DNA of 64,000 nucleotides from JAIYCX01 sp964353175. Lineage in GTDB: Bacteria; Bdellovibrionota_C; UBA2361; SZUA-149; DAOLCO01. Below the pieces are notes generated by a model. That model saw only the letters and a list, made by a program, of their open reading frames with translations. It had not been told where the DNA came from and searched no databases. The translations under genes were made by a program, and so were the position numbers. The DNA is taken from NCBI GenBank assembly GCA_964353175.1, contig CAYGUX010000001.1, positions 124,001-188,000 on the forward strand, written 5' to 3'. Shown here one piece after another: positions 26,701-34,671 of the stretch; position 1 is the stretch's first letter; the number at the start of each line of letters is the position of its first letter.

Positions 26701-29211
26701 TCGATGCCCCATAGTAAGATAACCCATACCCAGACTAACAATAGGACTAAGTAACTTCTCTATCTTCTGATTTCTTCTTTCGTCCGGGAGTTCTCTAAGG
26801 AAATCTATAAATTCCGAGATCGGCATATCCAATATATCGCTAACGTTTTTGCCCCCTAAGGACACCGCTAATACATGATCTTGAAAGCGTCTTTGATTAC
26901 AATCCTCACAGGGAACACTAACGTCACTGAGGAACTGCATTTCTATCTTAATACTGCCCTGACCCTGACAAACAGGACAACGCCCACCTTCAACATTAAA
27001 AGAAAAAGAAGACTTTGTTAATCCTTGCGTTTTAGCACTCTCTGTCTCAGCTAAATATTCCCTAACAATATCCCAGGCTTTAGTATATGTTGCAGGGTTC
27101 GCACGGCTAGACCTACCAATTGGAGTTTGATCTAGAGAAACCACTGAAGTAAAATCTTCAAAGCCACTGAGATTGGAGTATGGGCCTTTAATACTTTTTG
27201 TAAATTCTTGTCTAGCTTCAAGTGGCTGAGTTAAACACTCTCTAATTAGCGAACTTTTCCCAGAGCCACTAACTCCTGCTAACACGCTAAATGCCCCATG
27301 AGGAAAATTTACCGTAATATTTTTTAAATTATTAGCGGTAGCTGACTCCACTGAGTAAAACTTCTTAAAGCTACTCTCGCTTTTATGAATCGCTAAACTT
27401 CGATCCCTTAGAAAACCCGCAGTTTTTGTCTCTGACTTCAATAAATCCTGATAACTACCACTAAAAACCACCTCTCCCCCTCTTGATCCAGCTCCTGGAC
27501 CAATCTCAATTACATTATCAGCTGCACGAATCACATCAGGGTCGTGCTCAACTAGCACCACTGTATTGCCTCTTGTTTGAAGTAAACGAACAGCTCCTAG
27601 TAGTCTTTCAGTATCTCGAGGATGTAAACCAATAGTAGGTTCATCTAAAACAAAAGTACTTGCCACTAGATTAGTACCAAGTAAAGTTGTTAAATTGACT
27701 CTTTGAAACTCACCACCCGATAAAGTCTTAGTTTGCCTATCTAAGGTCAAATAGTCTAAACCAACTGACTGTAAAAAACCAAGCCTCTGAATAATTTCTC
27801 TTAGAGCCGTTGCCACAGTAGAGCGATCATCGTGATCGATCTTTAAGCTCTTTAAAAAAACCAATAAATCATTTACCGACAAACTCCAAAGATCCGCTAT
27901 GCTCTTGCCTTCCACTTTATAATTTAGAGCTTGAGGCATCAACCTACTTCCACTACATTCAGGACAAACAACCTCACTTCGATAACGTGAGACAAAAATC
28001 CTTACGTGCATCTTATGTTTTTTCAAGCTAAGTGCAGCAAACCACGGCTCAATTCCAAGAAAGCCTTTTTTCTTTCCAGAACCTTTGATTATTTTTTCTT
28101 TTTCTTTTGATTTTAGTTTAGCCCATGGCGCAGACAGAGAGATTCCCTCTTCTTCACAATAGGCTTTCAGTTTAGCCTTTAACTTAGCAGTTGAGGGCAT
28201 ATTCCAGAAAGACACAACACCTTCCCCGATAGAAAGGCTTGGATCCAAGATTACCTTATTAATATCAAACTCCAAGACTCGGCCAAAACCCGTACACTTA
28301 CGACAAGCTCCAATTGCAGAGTTAAAAGAAAAACTTGAATTAGTCAGATTAGGAAAATCTAACTTGCACTTCCTACAAGCTAGATTTTGAGTAAACACCT
28401 TACTCGCTATAACGTTCTGATCATCGAGCAAATATAAAGTATATTCTCCACGACCAAACAACATCGCTTGAGTTAAACTAGAACTAAGGCGCTCATCTGT
28501 TAGCCCCTGTTCTTCTAAAACTGCTCCCGATAGAGTGACTCGATCTACTACGATCTCAAGCTGACTTGGATTTTTCTTTGGCGCATAATCTTCAAATTTA
28601 ATAACGCTTGCAGACTTCTCATCAAACACCCTCCTAAAACCATCTGCCTGCAAAGTTTCCATCAAGACCTCCAACGAAACTTTCTTAGGTACTTCTACCC
28701 TAAATATTGGAAGTACCGCTTTTTCTCCATTTCCAAGAGATGCTCCTAACCATTTAAACACATCAATTTTACTATATTCTTTTACAACCTCAGAACATGA
28801 GGGACAATGTAGTTGAGAGATATTAGGCCAGACGACTTTTAGATAGTCATTTATTTCAGTAGTTGTACCAACAGTAGATCGACTACTACTTATCCTATTT
28901 CTTTGCTCCAATGCTAAGGATGGTCTTACATTTTCTATCCTCTCCAAATCAGGCCTTGGAAGCCTATCTAAAAATTGTCTAGTATATGGAGTAAATGTTT
29001 CCACATACCGCCTACCACCTTCGGCATAAATTGTATCAAAAGCTAAAGTTGATTTCCCTGAACCTGAGAGGCCACATACTACTGTTAATTTATCATGAGG
29101 AATGGAGATATCTTGATTCTTAAAGTTATTATGCTTTAAACCAATAATATTAAGATTTTCAAGATTCTTTGCGATTTCTCTATTCCTAGAGGAAGAATTA
29201 CTCATAGACAA
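23749..29211 (-). CDS. uvrA: Tandemly fused double UvrA (excinuclease ABC subunit A)
   Basis: UvrA recognises DNA damage in nucleotide excision repair and normally works as a dimer of about 940-residue chains. Here 1820 residues hold two complete UvrA units in one chain. Unit 1 has Walker A motifs near residues 49 and 647 and signatures near 497 (LSGGEFQRV) and 840 (LSGGEAQRL). Unit 2 has Walker A near 1003 and 1505 and signatures near 1349 and 1694. Zinc-finger CxxC pairs are present in both (CRKC/CRKC, CPVC/CEDC, CPKC/CGTC, CEVC/CEQC). All four Walker B LDEP motifs remain. The arrangement is a covalent dimer, as in Chlamydiae. Divergent from a lipoprotein gene. Confidence 0.95.
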   Translation of the reverse strand: MSMSNSSSRNREIAKNLENLNIIGLKHNNFKNQDISIPHDKLTVVCGLSGSGKSTLAFDTIYAEGGRRYVETFTPYTRQFLDRLPRPDLERIENVRPSLALEQRNRISSSRSTVGTTTEINDYLKVVWPNISQLHCPSCSEVVKEYSKIDVFKWLGASLGNGEKAVLPIFRVEVPKKVSLEVLMETLQADGFRRVFDEKSASVIKFEDYAPKKNPSQLEIVVDRVTLSGAVLEEQGLTDERLSSSLTQAMLFGRGEYTLYLLDDQNVIASKVFTQNLACRKCKLDFPNLTNSSFSFNSAIGACRKCTGFGRVLEFDINKVILDPSLSIGEGVVSFWNMPSTAKLKAKLKAYCEEEGISLSAPWAKLKSKEKEKIIKGSGKKKGFLGIEPWFAALSLKKHKMHVRIFVSRYRSEVVCPECSGSRLMPQALNYKVEGKSIADLWSLSVNDLLVFLKSLKIDHDDRSTVATALREIIQRLGFLQSVGLDYLTLDRQTKTLSGGEFQRVNLTTLLGTNLVASTFVLDEPTIGLHPRDTERLLGAVRLLQTRGNTVVLVEHDPDVIRAADNVIEIGPGAGSRGGEVVFSGSYQDLLKSETKTAGFLRDRSLAIHKSESSFKKFYSVESATANNLKNITVNFPHGAFSVLAGVSGSGKSSLIRECLTQPLEARQEFTKSIKGPYSNLSGFEDFTSVVSLDQTPIGRSSRANPATYTKAWDIVREYLAETESAKTQGLTKSSFSFNVEGGRCPVCQGQGSIKIEMQFLSDVSVPCEDCNQRRFQDHVLAVSLGGKNVSDILDMPISEFIDFLRELPDERRNQKIEKLLSPIVSLGMGYLTMGHRLSSLSGGEAQRLKLATYIGSRTGGALIILDEPTTGLHPEDVKELLKCIRLLIEQGNSVLCVEHNLDLLAEADWFVELGPEGGVGGGNLLLEGRLEDLILDKSKQSETLSYLRGDFEPKSNNLLSIEANRSERSLGHEIEISGAREHNLKDVSLKIPRDKLIVFTGVSGSGKSTLAFDILFSEGQRRFIDCLSPYARQYMNQEQRPEVDSVLNIPPTIAVSQKTAPPMGVSTLSTVTEVYQFLRLLFAKAGDQYCPTDGTLISNFSNDALVDECFERFKGQKIYIFAPVVSGRKGHYNDLFRRAIEADIREALIDGSFKNFTEETKLERHKLHDVSLLVGSLKIGSKSKEMLSIAIKQAMVMGGGSVEIVAGDPRDQVEVFSASRMCPKCKKGFLPLDPQDFSFRSKRGMCGTCEGWGKVQGTKGTGSKVCPTCKGGRIKRLGASVSFGGKKIYELCEFSAPQLREYLLALEIPKSKAPIAGPIFEELIPILSLIEEIGLSYLSLDRDASSLSGGEAQRLRLAKNIGAPLTGVCYVLDEPSIGLHPKNHKQLMKMLETLRDQGNTVIVVEHDEDTILDGDYIIDIGPRGGAGGGELVYAGELSGLLECENSITAESLRTRATLRSIDTGKAGKDIKDALYIELNGARANNLKSVDLRVPTKAFTSVVGVSGAGKSSLVHSSLIPAIMDDFEDKDFERERTWGSIKGLDDIQKMVEIDQSPIGRTPASTPASFLGIFNHIRDLFASLPESKVRGWTASYFSYNTGKGRCEVCGGKGYTKVPLSFLPDAVSHCEQCNGFRYGREALEVTFNGLSLGAILKLTISEASALFSSHRKVKRALDYAVEIGIGYLQLGQASHTLSGGEAQRLKIVKELSMREASDTLYILDEPSIGLHMSDVDKLSALLRRLVDLGNSVLIIEHNLDLILDSDYVVEVGPGPGEEGGEIIFQGATSNYLSSSIMTPTKEAIAEYNQREMSPKPLNLKLAS

Positions 29212-29283
29212 TCAGGACACATATAGATATTATATTTAATAAGAATACCACTTTAAATCCTTTATTTAACTTTGCAAACTTTC

Positions 29284-29568
29284 ATGAGAAATTCTTTTAT
29301 ACTAGCTTTACTACTTATATTGACTACCATCTCTTGCGCTCCCAAGGGACCAAGCGTATTTCAAGTAGGCATTTTCAATCGGGATGTAGCCCAAGTAGCT
29401 TTGAACACTAAGAAGATTGCTAAAAATACTAAAGATTCAGAGCTAGTCTTAGCAGAGATCAAAGAAATCCAAAGTAGAGTTTCCGATAAAAACCCACTTG
29501 ATTCTACCACAAAGGATACCACTGAAACTAAACATAAAGCTAAAGCCTCCTCTACAAATCCACACTAA
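29284..29568 (+). CDS. Small lipoprotein
   Basis: The 94-residue protein (start at ATG 29284; a TTG at 29272 is possible but would prefix the signal) has a hydrophobic signal ending TTISCAPKG, a lipobox-like cysteine at about residue 18. After it there is a lysine-rich helix and a threonine/lysine-rich hydrophilic tail. The lipobox is not perfect, having threonine at -3. It is 3 nt upstream of the secreted metallopeptidase gene, so the two are probably co-expressed. Family unknown. Confidence 0.6.
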   Translation: MRNSFILALLLILTTISCAPKGPSVFQVGIFNRDVAQVALNTKKIAKNTKDSELVLAEIKEIQSRVSDKNPLDSTTKDTTETKHKAKASSTNPH

Positions 29569-29571
29569 AAG

Positions 29572-30765
29572 ATGTTTATTTCCAAACGCCCCCTACGACT
29601 TAAAAGACGCCTACTTCTTAGTTTTTTTCTAGTCATATTTTCTGCGCATACTAGCCAATCAGTACTTCAAGCGGAAGAAGGTTGCCCACTAGTTGGCATC
29701 ACACTTCCCGAACTAACGAAAGTAAGAGAGCTAAGCGCCACAAAGGATATACCTTGCAAAAGATTAAAAAAGGCTGAAATTCAAACCTACTTAAAAGAAG
29801 CTCTCTTCAAACAAACTACCCCAGAAAAACTCGCATTAGAAAAGAAAGTACTAGTAGCTTTAAGATTAATGCCAGCAGACTACGACTACCAAGAAGAATT
29901 AATAGCACTATACTCGGATCAGGTAGGTGGATTTTATGATCCAGAATTAAACTATTTCGGTACCGCCTCATGGATCCCAGAGAACCTTCAAATCCCAGTT
30001 GCCTATCATGAACTTACTCACGCGCTTCAAGATCAACACTTTAATTTAGATACTTTCACTGCCCCTAGCCTTTCTAGCGATCAACTAATTGCGAGGTCTG
30101 CCTTAGCTGAGGGAGATGCGACCTTAGCGATGTTGCTCATTTCTAAACTTCGCTCAGGTGATGAAAGCGGCCTTACAACTAAGGAAATTGAATCATTCTC
30201 CAAAAATACAACTGAAAGTGCGCTCAGTAATCCAAACTTATCAAAAGCTCCAAAGGCATTAAGCGCGCAACTAATCTTTCCTTACTCCAAAGGCCTAGAG
30301 TACGTCTTTAAGACATACAAAAGTGGCGCTTGGAAGACCGTGAACGAAAAATACCAGGACCCACCGACTGGATCGAATGAGATACTAGGTTTCAAAAATG
30401 TTAAACTCTCTGAAGATCAAAAATCAAAACTAAGCTGTGATTCTCTAAAAAGGAACATAAACTCTGAAAGCAAGACTATCTACGAAGACACCCTAGGAGC
30501 TCTATATTTAGGATATGTGCTAGGTGAAGATGCAATCAAGAATAACATCAAAGATCGTTGGGCAGGGGATAAATTATGTATAATACAGTCAGAAAATAAA
30601 GAAACTCTAGTTTGGGGAATGTACTTAAAAAGCGAAGCTGACACAGTAGAAGTTAGTAAGATCCTCAGTGGCAGACTTCAAGTCAAAGAGATTGCACCAT
30701 CTAGTGATAACTTTATTAGTTTAACTATCGAACTAAAACCTACCAAAATTCGTCTCTACGGGTGA
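29572..30765 (+). CDS. Secreted HExxH metallopeptidase-like protein
   Basis: The 397-residue protein begins with a signal sequence (about 1-34, with several basic residues before a hydrophobic core). It contains a zincin motif YHELTHALQDQHF (His146, Glu147, His150), preceded by VGGFYDPE and followed by a likely third ligand in LAEGDATL (Glu180). This pattern matches an unnamed bacterial metallopeptidase-like family with secreted members. Residues after about 240 are not recognised. It forms a pair with the lipoprotein gene upstream. The protease activity is inferred from the motif. Confidence 0.7.
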   Translation: MFISKRPLRLKRRLLLSFFLVIFSAHTSQSVLQAEEGCPLVGITLPELTKVRELSATKDIPCKRLKKAEIQTYLKEALFKQTTPEKLALEKKVLVALRLMPADYDYQEELIALYSDQVGGFYDPELNYFGTASWIPENLQIPVAYHELTHALQDQHFNLDTFTAPSLSSDQLIARSALAEGDATLAMLLISKLRSGDESGLTTKEIESFSKNTTESALSNPNLSKAPKALSAQLIFPYSKGLEYVFKTYKSGAWKTVNEKYQDPPTGSNEILGFKNVKLSEDQKSKLSCDSLKRNINSESKTIYEDTLGALYLGYVLGEDAIKNNIKDRWAGDKLCIIQSENKETLVWGMYLKSEADTVEVSKILSGRLQVKEIAPSSDNFISLTIELKPTKIRLYG

Positions 30766-30890
30766 AGTTTGTCCGAAGTTATTTTACGATTATTGATGTC
30801 AGCTCGTCCCGATGTAATTTGGTTTTGGCAAGAAAAAAGTAAGCGGGGAAGTTAGGAAATGGAACATGGAGTATTTTGTGTGAGGTAACA

Positions 30891-31142
30891 TCAAGAAGCT
30901 CGTCCGATTAGCTCATCAATATTTACGGCTTTCAGATCTATAAGCTCACCGCTTGCGTATCTATGAAGAATGCTACCGATCAAAGTCTGATAAGGGATAT
31001 TCAAGCGCTCTGCTTCGGTTCTAATTTCAGCCAATAGACTACCGTCTATGCGCAGGCTTATAGCAACCTTAGCAGCCCTAGGATTTGTTTTTACCGCACC
31101 TGGACGTTTTTTTAATTCTCCTAACTTATATTCCTTCTTCAT
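30891..31142 (-). CDS. brnA: BrnA-type ribbon-helix-helix antitoxin
   Basis: I start at the second ATG (83 aa, MKKEYKLGELK) because AAGGA lies six bases upstream; the first ATG at 31157 is inside that ribosome-binding site. The middle VAISLRIDGSLLAEIRTEAE and ERLNIPYQTLIGSIL form a ribbon-helix-helix/CopG-like domain, as in BrnA. BrnA binds and neutralises BrnT and represses the operon. It overlaps the brnT gene by 17 nt. Confidence 0.85.
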   Translation of the reverse strand: MKKEYKLGELKKRPGAVKTNPRAAKVAISLRIDGSLLAEIRTEAERLNIPYQTLIGSILHRYASGELIDLKAVNIDELIGRAS

Positions 31143-31410
31143 ACTCTTTCCTTTCATTTTGAGTTGCTTTTCGAGCGGAGATAATTCTAATCACAGCGCC
31201 TTCCGCTTTTTCACAGAACACAGCCAAAAGTAATTTATTTCCAGCAGAGTATCCTATACGAATAAATCGCTCTTCATTTATCAAAGAATGCTCTGAATCA
31301 AAAAATTCAAGTGAGAATGAATCTGCCCAAATAGTTTGTACTTCTTCAAACCAAACTTGATGCTTTCTAAAATTCGCCAAGTTCTTTTTATCGTCCCACT
31401 CCCACTTCAT
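31126..31410 (-). CDS. brnT: BrnT-family RelE-like toxin
   Basis: The 94-residue protein is a BrnT ribonuclease toxin. It has the N-terminal MKWEWDDKKNLANFRKHQV, a central EERFIRIGYS strand and the C-terminal VIRIISARKATQNERKEY, which is the family signature. It is the first gene of a BrnT-BrnA module. The promoter's -10 box ends six bases before the ATG, and there is no ribosome-binding site, so the mRNA is probably leaderless. Confidence 0.9.
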   Translation of the reverse strand: MKWEWDDKKNLANFRKHQVWFEEVQTIWADSFSLEFFDSEHSLINEERFIRIGYSAGNKLLLAVFCEKAEGAVIRIISARKATQNERKEYEEGI

Positions 31411-31416
31411 ACTATT

Positions 31417-31445
31417 ATTGTATGCTCATGTATATACAAATGCAA
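31417..31445 (-). promoter_or_regulatory. brnTA promoter and palindromic operator
   Basis: On the minus strand TTGCAT (31445-31440), a 17-bp spacer, then TACAAT (31422-31417). The perfect palindrome TGTATATACA (31429-31438) sits in the spacer, and a wider TTGTAT-N10-ATACAA inverted repeat spans it. This fits autorepression by BrnA. Confidence 0.75.
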
Positions 31446-31801
31446 TAAAAAATCATTTTCCCTATAATTACAAAATGCCCACATCTCCAAGCTGCTAATA
31501 TCACAAACAAATCTCCTCCCTTCTATGGTATGCAGTGATGAAATAAACCTTCCTACATTGTCTCAAACTCCTCACAACATAGCTTCTAGAAGTAAATATT
31601 GAGCAAGATACAAGAAACTTCTACTAGACCTCTAAAGTAAAGAATTCCAGTCTCAATGTTCTTATCGTAAAAAATTGAAGCGTGGACTCAAAGAGGTCAC
31701 AATCAACTTTTGCTATTATGCAAAAGTCTAGTTTCACGCCTTAGGAATTGCTTACAGAACATGTTTTATGTATAAGATCCAAAACACTCACTATTGAATC
31801 T
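31446..31801. other. Intergenic region with nested hairpin before ABC operon
   Basis: About 355 bp with no gene. Near its 3' end ACTTTTGC (31706-31713) pairs with GCAAAAGT (31720-31727) over a 6-nt loop. The outer pairs GCGTG (31680-31684) and CACGC (31735-31739) and an intermediate GACT/AGTC step could close a larger structure of about 60 nt. Whether this is a leader or a terminator is unclear. Confidence 0.4.
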
Positions 31802-32770
31802 ATGCAAAGCCACTCTAGGATAGCGCTTCTCCTCCTAATATTTTGTCAGATCTCCGTTTCGCCCTGCCTCTCAGATGAACCTGAATATGCCTTCATTCTA
31901 AAAGCACGTGGCAATCCCTTTTGGAAGTCTATTTCAGATGGGATAAAAGATACCATTAGCAAAACTGGCATAAGAGGCACGACTTACCAAATTGAAGAAG
32001 ATCGTGACTCCATCAGTCAACTAAATTTATGTAATACAATAATTCAAAAAAAACCTGCTCTTATAGTCCTAGGTGCAGTCACAAAAAACGTGGGCATTGA
32101 GTGCTTCAAAAATGCCACCGCTCAGGGTATTAAGGTTGCGGATATCGATGGTAACGTCACTATCGATGATGCCAAAGTATCAGGTCTATCACTAGCTTTT
32201 TCAGTAGGCTCTGACAATGTACAAATTGGTGAAAAAGCGGCCACCTATCTTGCCTCCATCAATAAAAAACTAACTCCCAATATTTTTGTTGTGGAAGGCT
32301 TAGCAGGCAATAGCGTGAGTCAAAAAAGGGTGGATGGGTTCAAGGGGCGAATTCTCAAACTAATTCCTTCCGCCAGAATAGTTGCTTCAATTTCGGGTGA
32401 TTGGGATCGCTTAAAAGCTGCTAACATAACAACTGACATTCTGACTAAAGAACCTAACCTCAACTATATATTTTCAGCTAGCGATGTTATGACCTACGGA
32501 ATAATCGAATCGGTCAAAATCGCAAAAAGGCCAGAGGTGATAGTTATTAGTGTTGATGCTCAGCATCAGATTCTGCCTTCCATCAAATCAGGTAAGCTTA
32601 AAGCCACAGTTGCCCAACTACCCTACTTAATGGGACAAAGATCAGTGGAGCTTGCAATAAAAGCTGTCACTGATAATCTTAGTAATTATAGTGAATATAC
32701 CGACATACCTATAGTCACTAAAGATTTTCTGGAAGCTAAAGACAACCCCACTCTAAGATATCTTAAATAA
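31802..32770 (+). CDS. Sugar ABC transporter substrate-binding protein (allose/ribose type)
   Basis: The 322-residue protein starts with a signal peptide (about 1-22, ending SPCLSDEP). The mature part resembles AlsB/RbsB: YAFILKARGNPFWKSISDG near the N-terminus, a VVEGLAGNS segment, SGDWDRLKAANI and a C-terminal ATVAQLPYLMG. It probably binds a pentose or hexose in the periplasm. I start at ATG 31802; a TTG at 31748 would add 18 residues ahead of the signal peptide. It is the first gene of a three-gene operon with permease and ATPase. Confidence 0.85.
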   Translation: MQSHSRIALLLLIFCQISVSPCLSDEPEYAFILKARGNPFWKSISDGIKDTISKTGIRGTTYQIEEDRDSISQLNLCNTIIQKKPALIVLGAVTKNVGIECFKNATAQGIKVADIDGNVTIDDAKVSGLSLAFSVGSDNVQIGEKAATYLASINKKLTPNIFVVEGLAGNSVSQKRVDGFKGRILKLIPSARIVASISGDWDRLKAANITTDILTKEPNLNYIFSASDVMTYGIIESVKIAKRPEVIVISVDAQHQILPSIKSGKLKATVAQLPYLMGQRSVELAIKAVTDNLSNYSEYTDIPIVTKDFLEAKDNPTLRYLK

Positions 32771-32774
32771 CATC

Positions 32775-33689
32775 TTGCATAAAACCATACTTTTATTACT
32801 GGCCATACTAGTTCTAGTGTTTTCTTTTTTAACTGAGCACTTCTACACTATTTCCAATTTAATAAATATTCTCTCCTCTATATCTATTTTAGGAGTCCTT
32901 GCAATAGGTCTAACTTTCGTTATTGCCACCGCAAATATTGACTTATCCGTAGGTTCTCAACTAGCTCTTTCTGCGGTAGTTACAGCTTACTACACAACTC
33001 ATATTTCAAATGATCTAGTCTCCCCTCTCCTTATCGCATGCTTGGTCGGCTTAACATCGGGACTCTTAAATGGGCTTCTCATAAACATTACACACGCGCC
33101 TAGCTTTATAGTAACATTGGGAATGATGAGTGTTTACCGCTCAGCTTGTTTTATACTAACAGATGCAACGCCGATCTATGGGTTGCCAGATAGATTAATA
33201 GATTTCTATCAGTCTCAACTACTTGGAGTTCCCATCTGTATAATAGTTTTTATAAGCACTAGCGTTGTTGCTTACTTCATTCTAGCAAAGACTAAAACTG
33301 GGAAACATTTACAAATTTATGGTGACTCACCTCATTCCGCACGCGCTTTGGGGATCTCCAATAACTCGATAAACATAATTGCATTTACTTTATCAGGCTT
33401 AGCTGCTGGTATAGCTGGATATCTGTTCATGATTAGAACAAACTCAGGCGACCCTGCATCTGGCATTAACTACGAACTACTCGGAATAACAGCTGTCATT
33501 CTAGGGGGAGCCAACTTATTCGGTGGTCCCAGCTCTATAGCTGGCACCTTGATCGGAGTTCTAATCATCGGCATACTTCAAAATGGCTTGAATCTTTATG
33601 GTGTATCCACATACTACCAAATTCTCTTTGTAGGCTTGGTTTTAATCGCAGCAGGTAGCAAAGGCCACAAATTTAGGATTTCACAATAA
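32775..33689 (+). CDS. Sugar ABC transporter permease (RbsC/AlsC type)
   Basis: The 304-residue protein has eight or so hydrophobic segments. It shows the BPD-transp-2 pattern of ribose-type permeases: ATANIDLSVGS near residue 55, an NGLLINITHAPSFIVTLG block, a later YGDSPHSARALGI coupling segment and GITAVILGGANLFGG. It uses a TTG start four bases after the binding-protein stop. Its last codon overlaps the start of the ATPase gene. Confidence 0.88.
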   Translation: MHKTILLLLAILVLVFSFLTEHFYTISNLINILSSISILGVLAIGLTFVIATANIDLSVGSQLALSAVVTAYYTTHISNDLVSPLLIACLVGLTSGLLNGLLINITHAPSFIVTLGMMSVYRSACFILTDATPIYGLPDRLIDFYQSQLLGVPICIIVFISTSVVAYFILAKTKTGKHLQIYGDSPHSARALGISNNSINIIAFTLSGLAAGIAGYLFMIRTNSGDPASGINYELLGITAVILGGANLFGGPSSIAGTLIGVLIIGILQNGLNLYGVSTYYQILFVGLVLIAAGSKGHKFRISQ

Positions 33690-34408
33690 TGAATGAATTG
33701 TCTCTAGTAAACCTAGAAAAATCATTTGATTCAAACAGTGTTTTGAAAGGCATAAACCTAACTCTTAAAGCGGGTGAACTCACAGCTATACTTGGTGATA
33801 ATGGAGCTGGCAAGACAACTCTTCTTAAAGCGATGTCAGGTTTAATCCTACCTTCAAGCGGCAAAATTGAATATAATAGAGCAGACATCTCAAACCTAAC
33901 CGTAAGCCAAAGAAGAAATCTTGGGATAGAGGTAGTCTACCAAGATTATGCACTTTTTAAAAATCATACTGTTTTAGACAATCTATTTGCACAGAAAGAA
34001 ATTGTAAACAAATTTGGCTTTTTAAATAGGGAAAAGATGAAGAGCCTGGCAATACAACTATTTAAAGATCTAAGTTTAAACAACGAACTTCTAGTTAAAC
34101 TTCCTTCCCAACTCTCCGGCGGGCAGCAACAAGCTATAGCAATAGCAAGAGCGGTTCTCTTCAAACCCAAAGTAATATTACTAGATGAACCCACTGCGGC
34201 TCTTGGCGCTAAGGAAGTTAAAGGTACATTAGAACTAATCCAAAAACTAAAGAGAGAGAATAAAATTCTAGTGTTAGTCAGCCACAGATTTCAAGATGTT
34301 TTTGAAGTTGCTGATAGAATTGTAATTTTAAAAAACGGTAAAATCTTCAGCGATAGGCCTGTTGGGGAAAGTTCGGTCGAGAAGGTAGTTCGAGAGATCG
34401 TGAATTAG
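33689..34408 (+). CDS. Single-domain sugar ABC transporter ATPase
   Basis: The 239-residue protein has one ABC domain: Walker A GDNGAGKTT, Q-loop YQDYA, signature LSGGQQQAIAIARA, Walker B ILLDEPT and switch His VSHR. The family partners (RbsA, AlsA) usually have two fused ATPase domains of about 500 residues, so this is the half-size version that must dimerise. Start ATG overlaps the permease stop (TAATG), indicating coupling. A REP-like hairpin with T-run ends the operon. Confidence 0.9.
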   Translation: MNELSLVNLEKSFDSNSVLKGINLTLKAGELTAILGDNGAGKTTLLKAMSGLILPSSGKIEYNRADISNLTVSQRRNLGIEVVYQDYALFKNHTVLDNLFAQKEIVNKFGFLNREKMKSLAIQLFKDLSLNNELLVKLPSQLSGGQQQAIAIARAVLFKPKVILLDEPTAALGAKEVKGTLELIQKLKRENKILVLVSHRFQDVFEVADRIVILKNGKIFSDRPVGESSVEKVVREIVN

Positions 34409-34563
34409 AGCACAAAAAAAATTGCAGTCAGCATAAGCCCTTACTATAAGCTCTTATAATGATTCCGCAAAATATCTATATGGATTCGTAAGGTTCTTCA
34501 CCCTTTGGTGTGGTCTTGTTATTACAAAAATGATGATTTCATCTTAAGTATAATAATAATCAC

Positions 34564-34607
34564 ATTTGTCATCCTGAGGAGCCGAAGGCGACGTGAGGAT
34601 GACAAAT
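34564..34607 (+). repeat. REP-like palindromic unit, also a likely terminator
   Basis: ATTTGTCATCCT (34564-34575) pairs perfectly with AGGATGACAAAT (34596-34607) around a 20-nt loop containing GAGGAGCCGAAGGCGACGTG, and is followed by a T run. TGTCATCCTGAGGAGC-type units are a widespread bacterial repeat family. It closes the ABC operon. Confidence 0.7.
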
Positions 34608-34671
34608 TTTTCATTTCGCAATAGACTATCCGGGTCAGATTTAACAACAAACAAACTACCATAACATCTAC

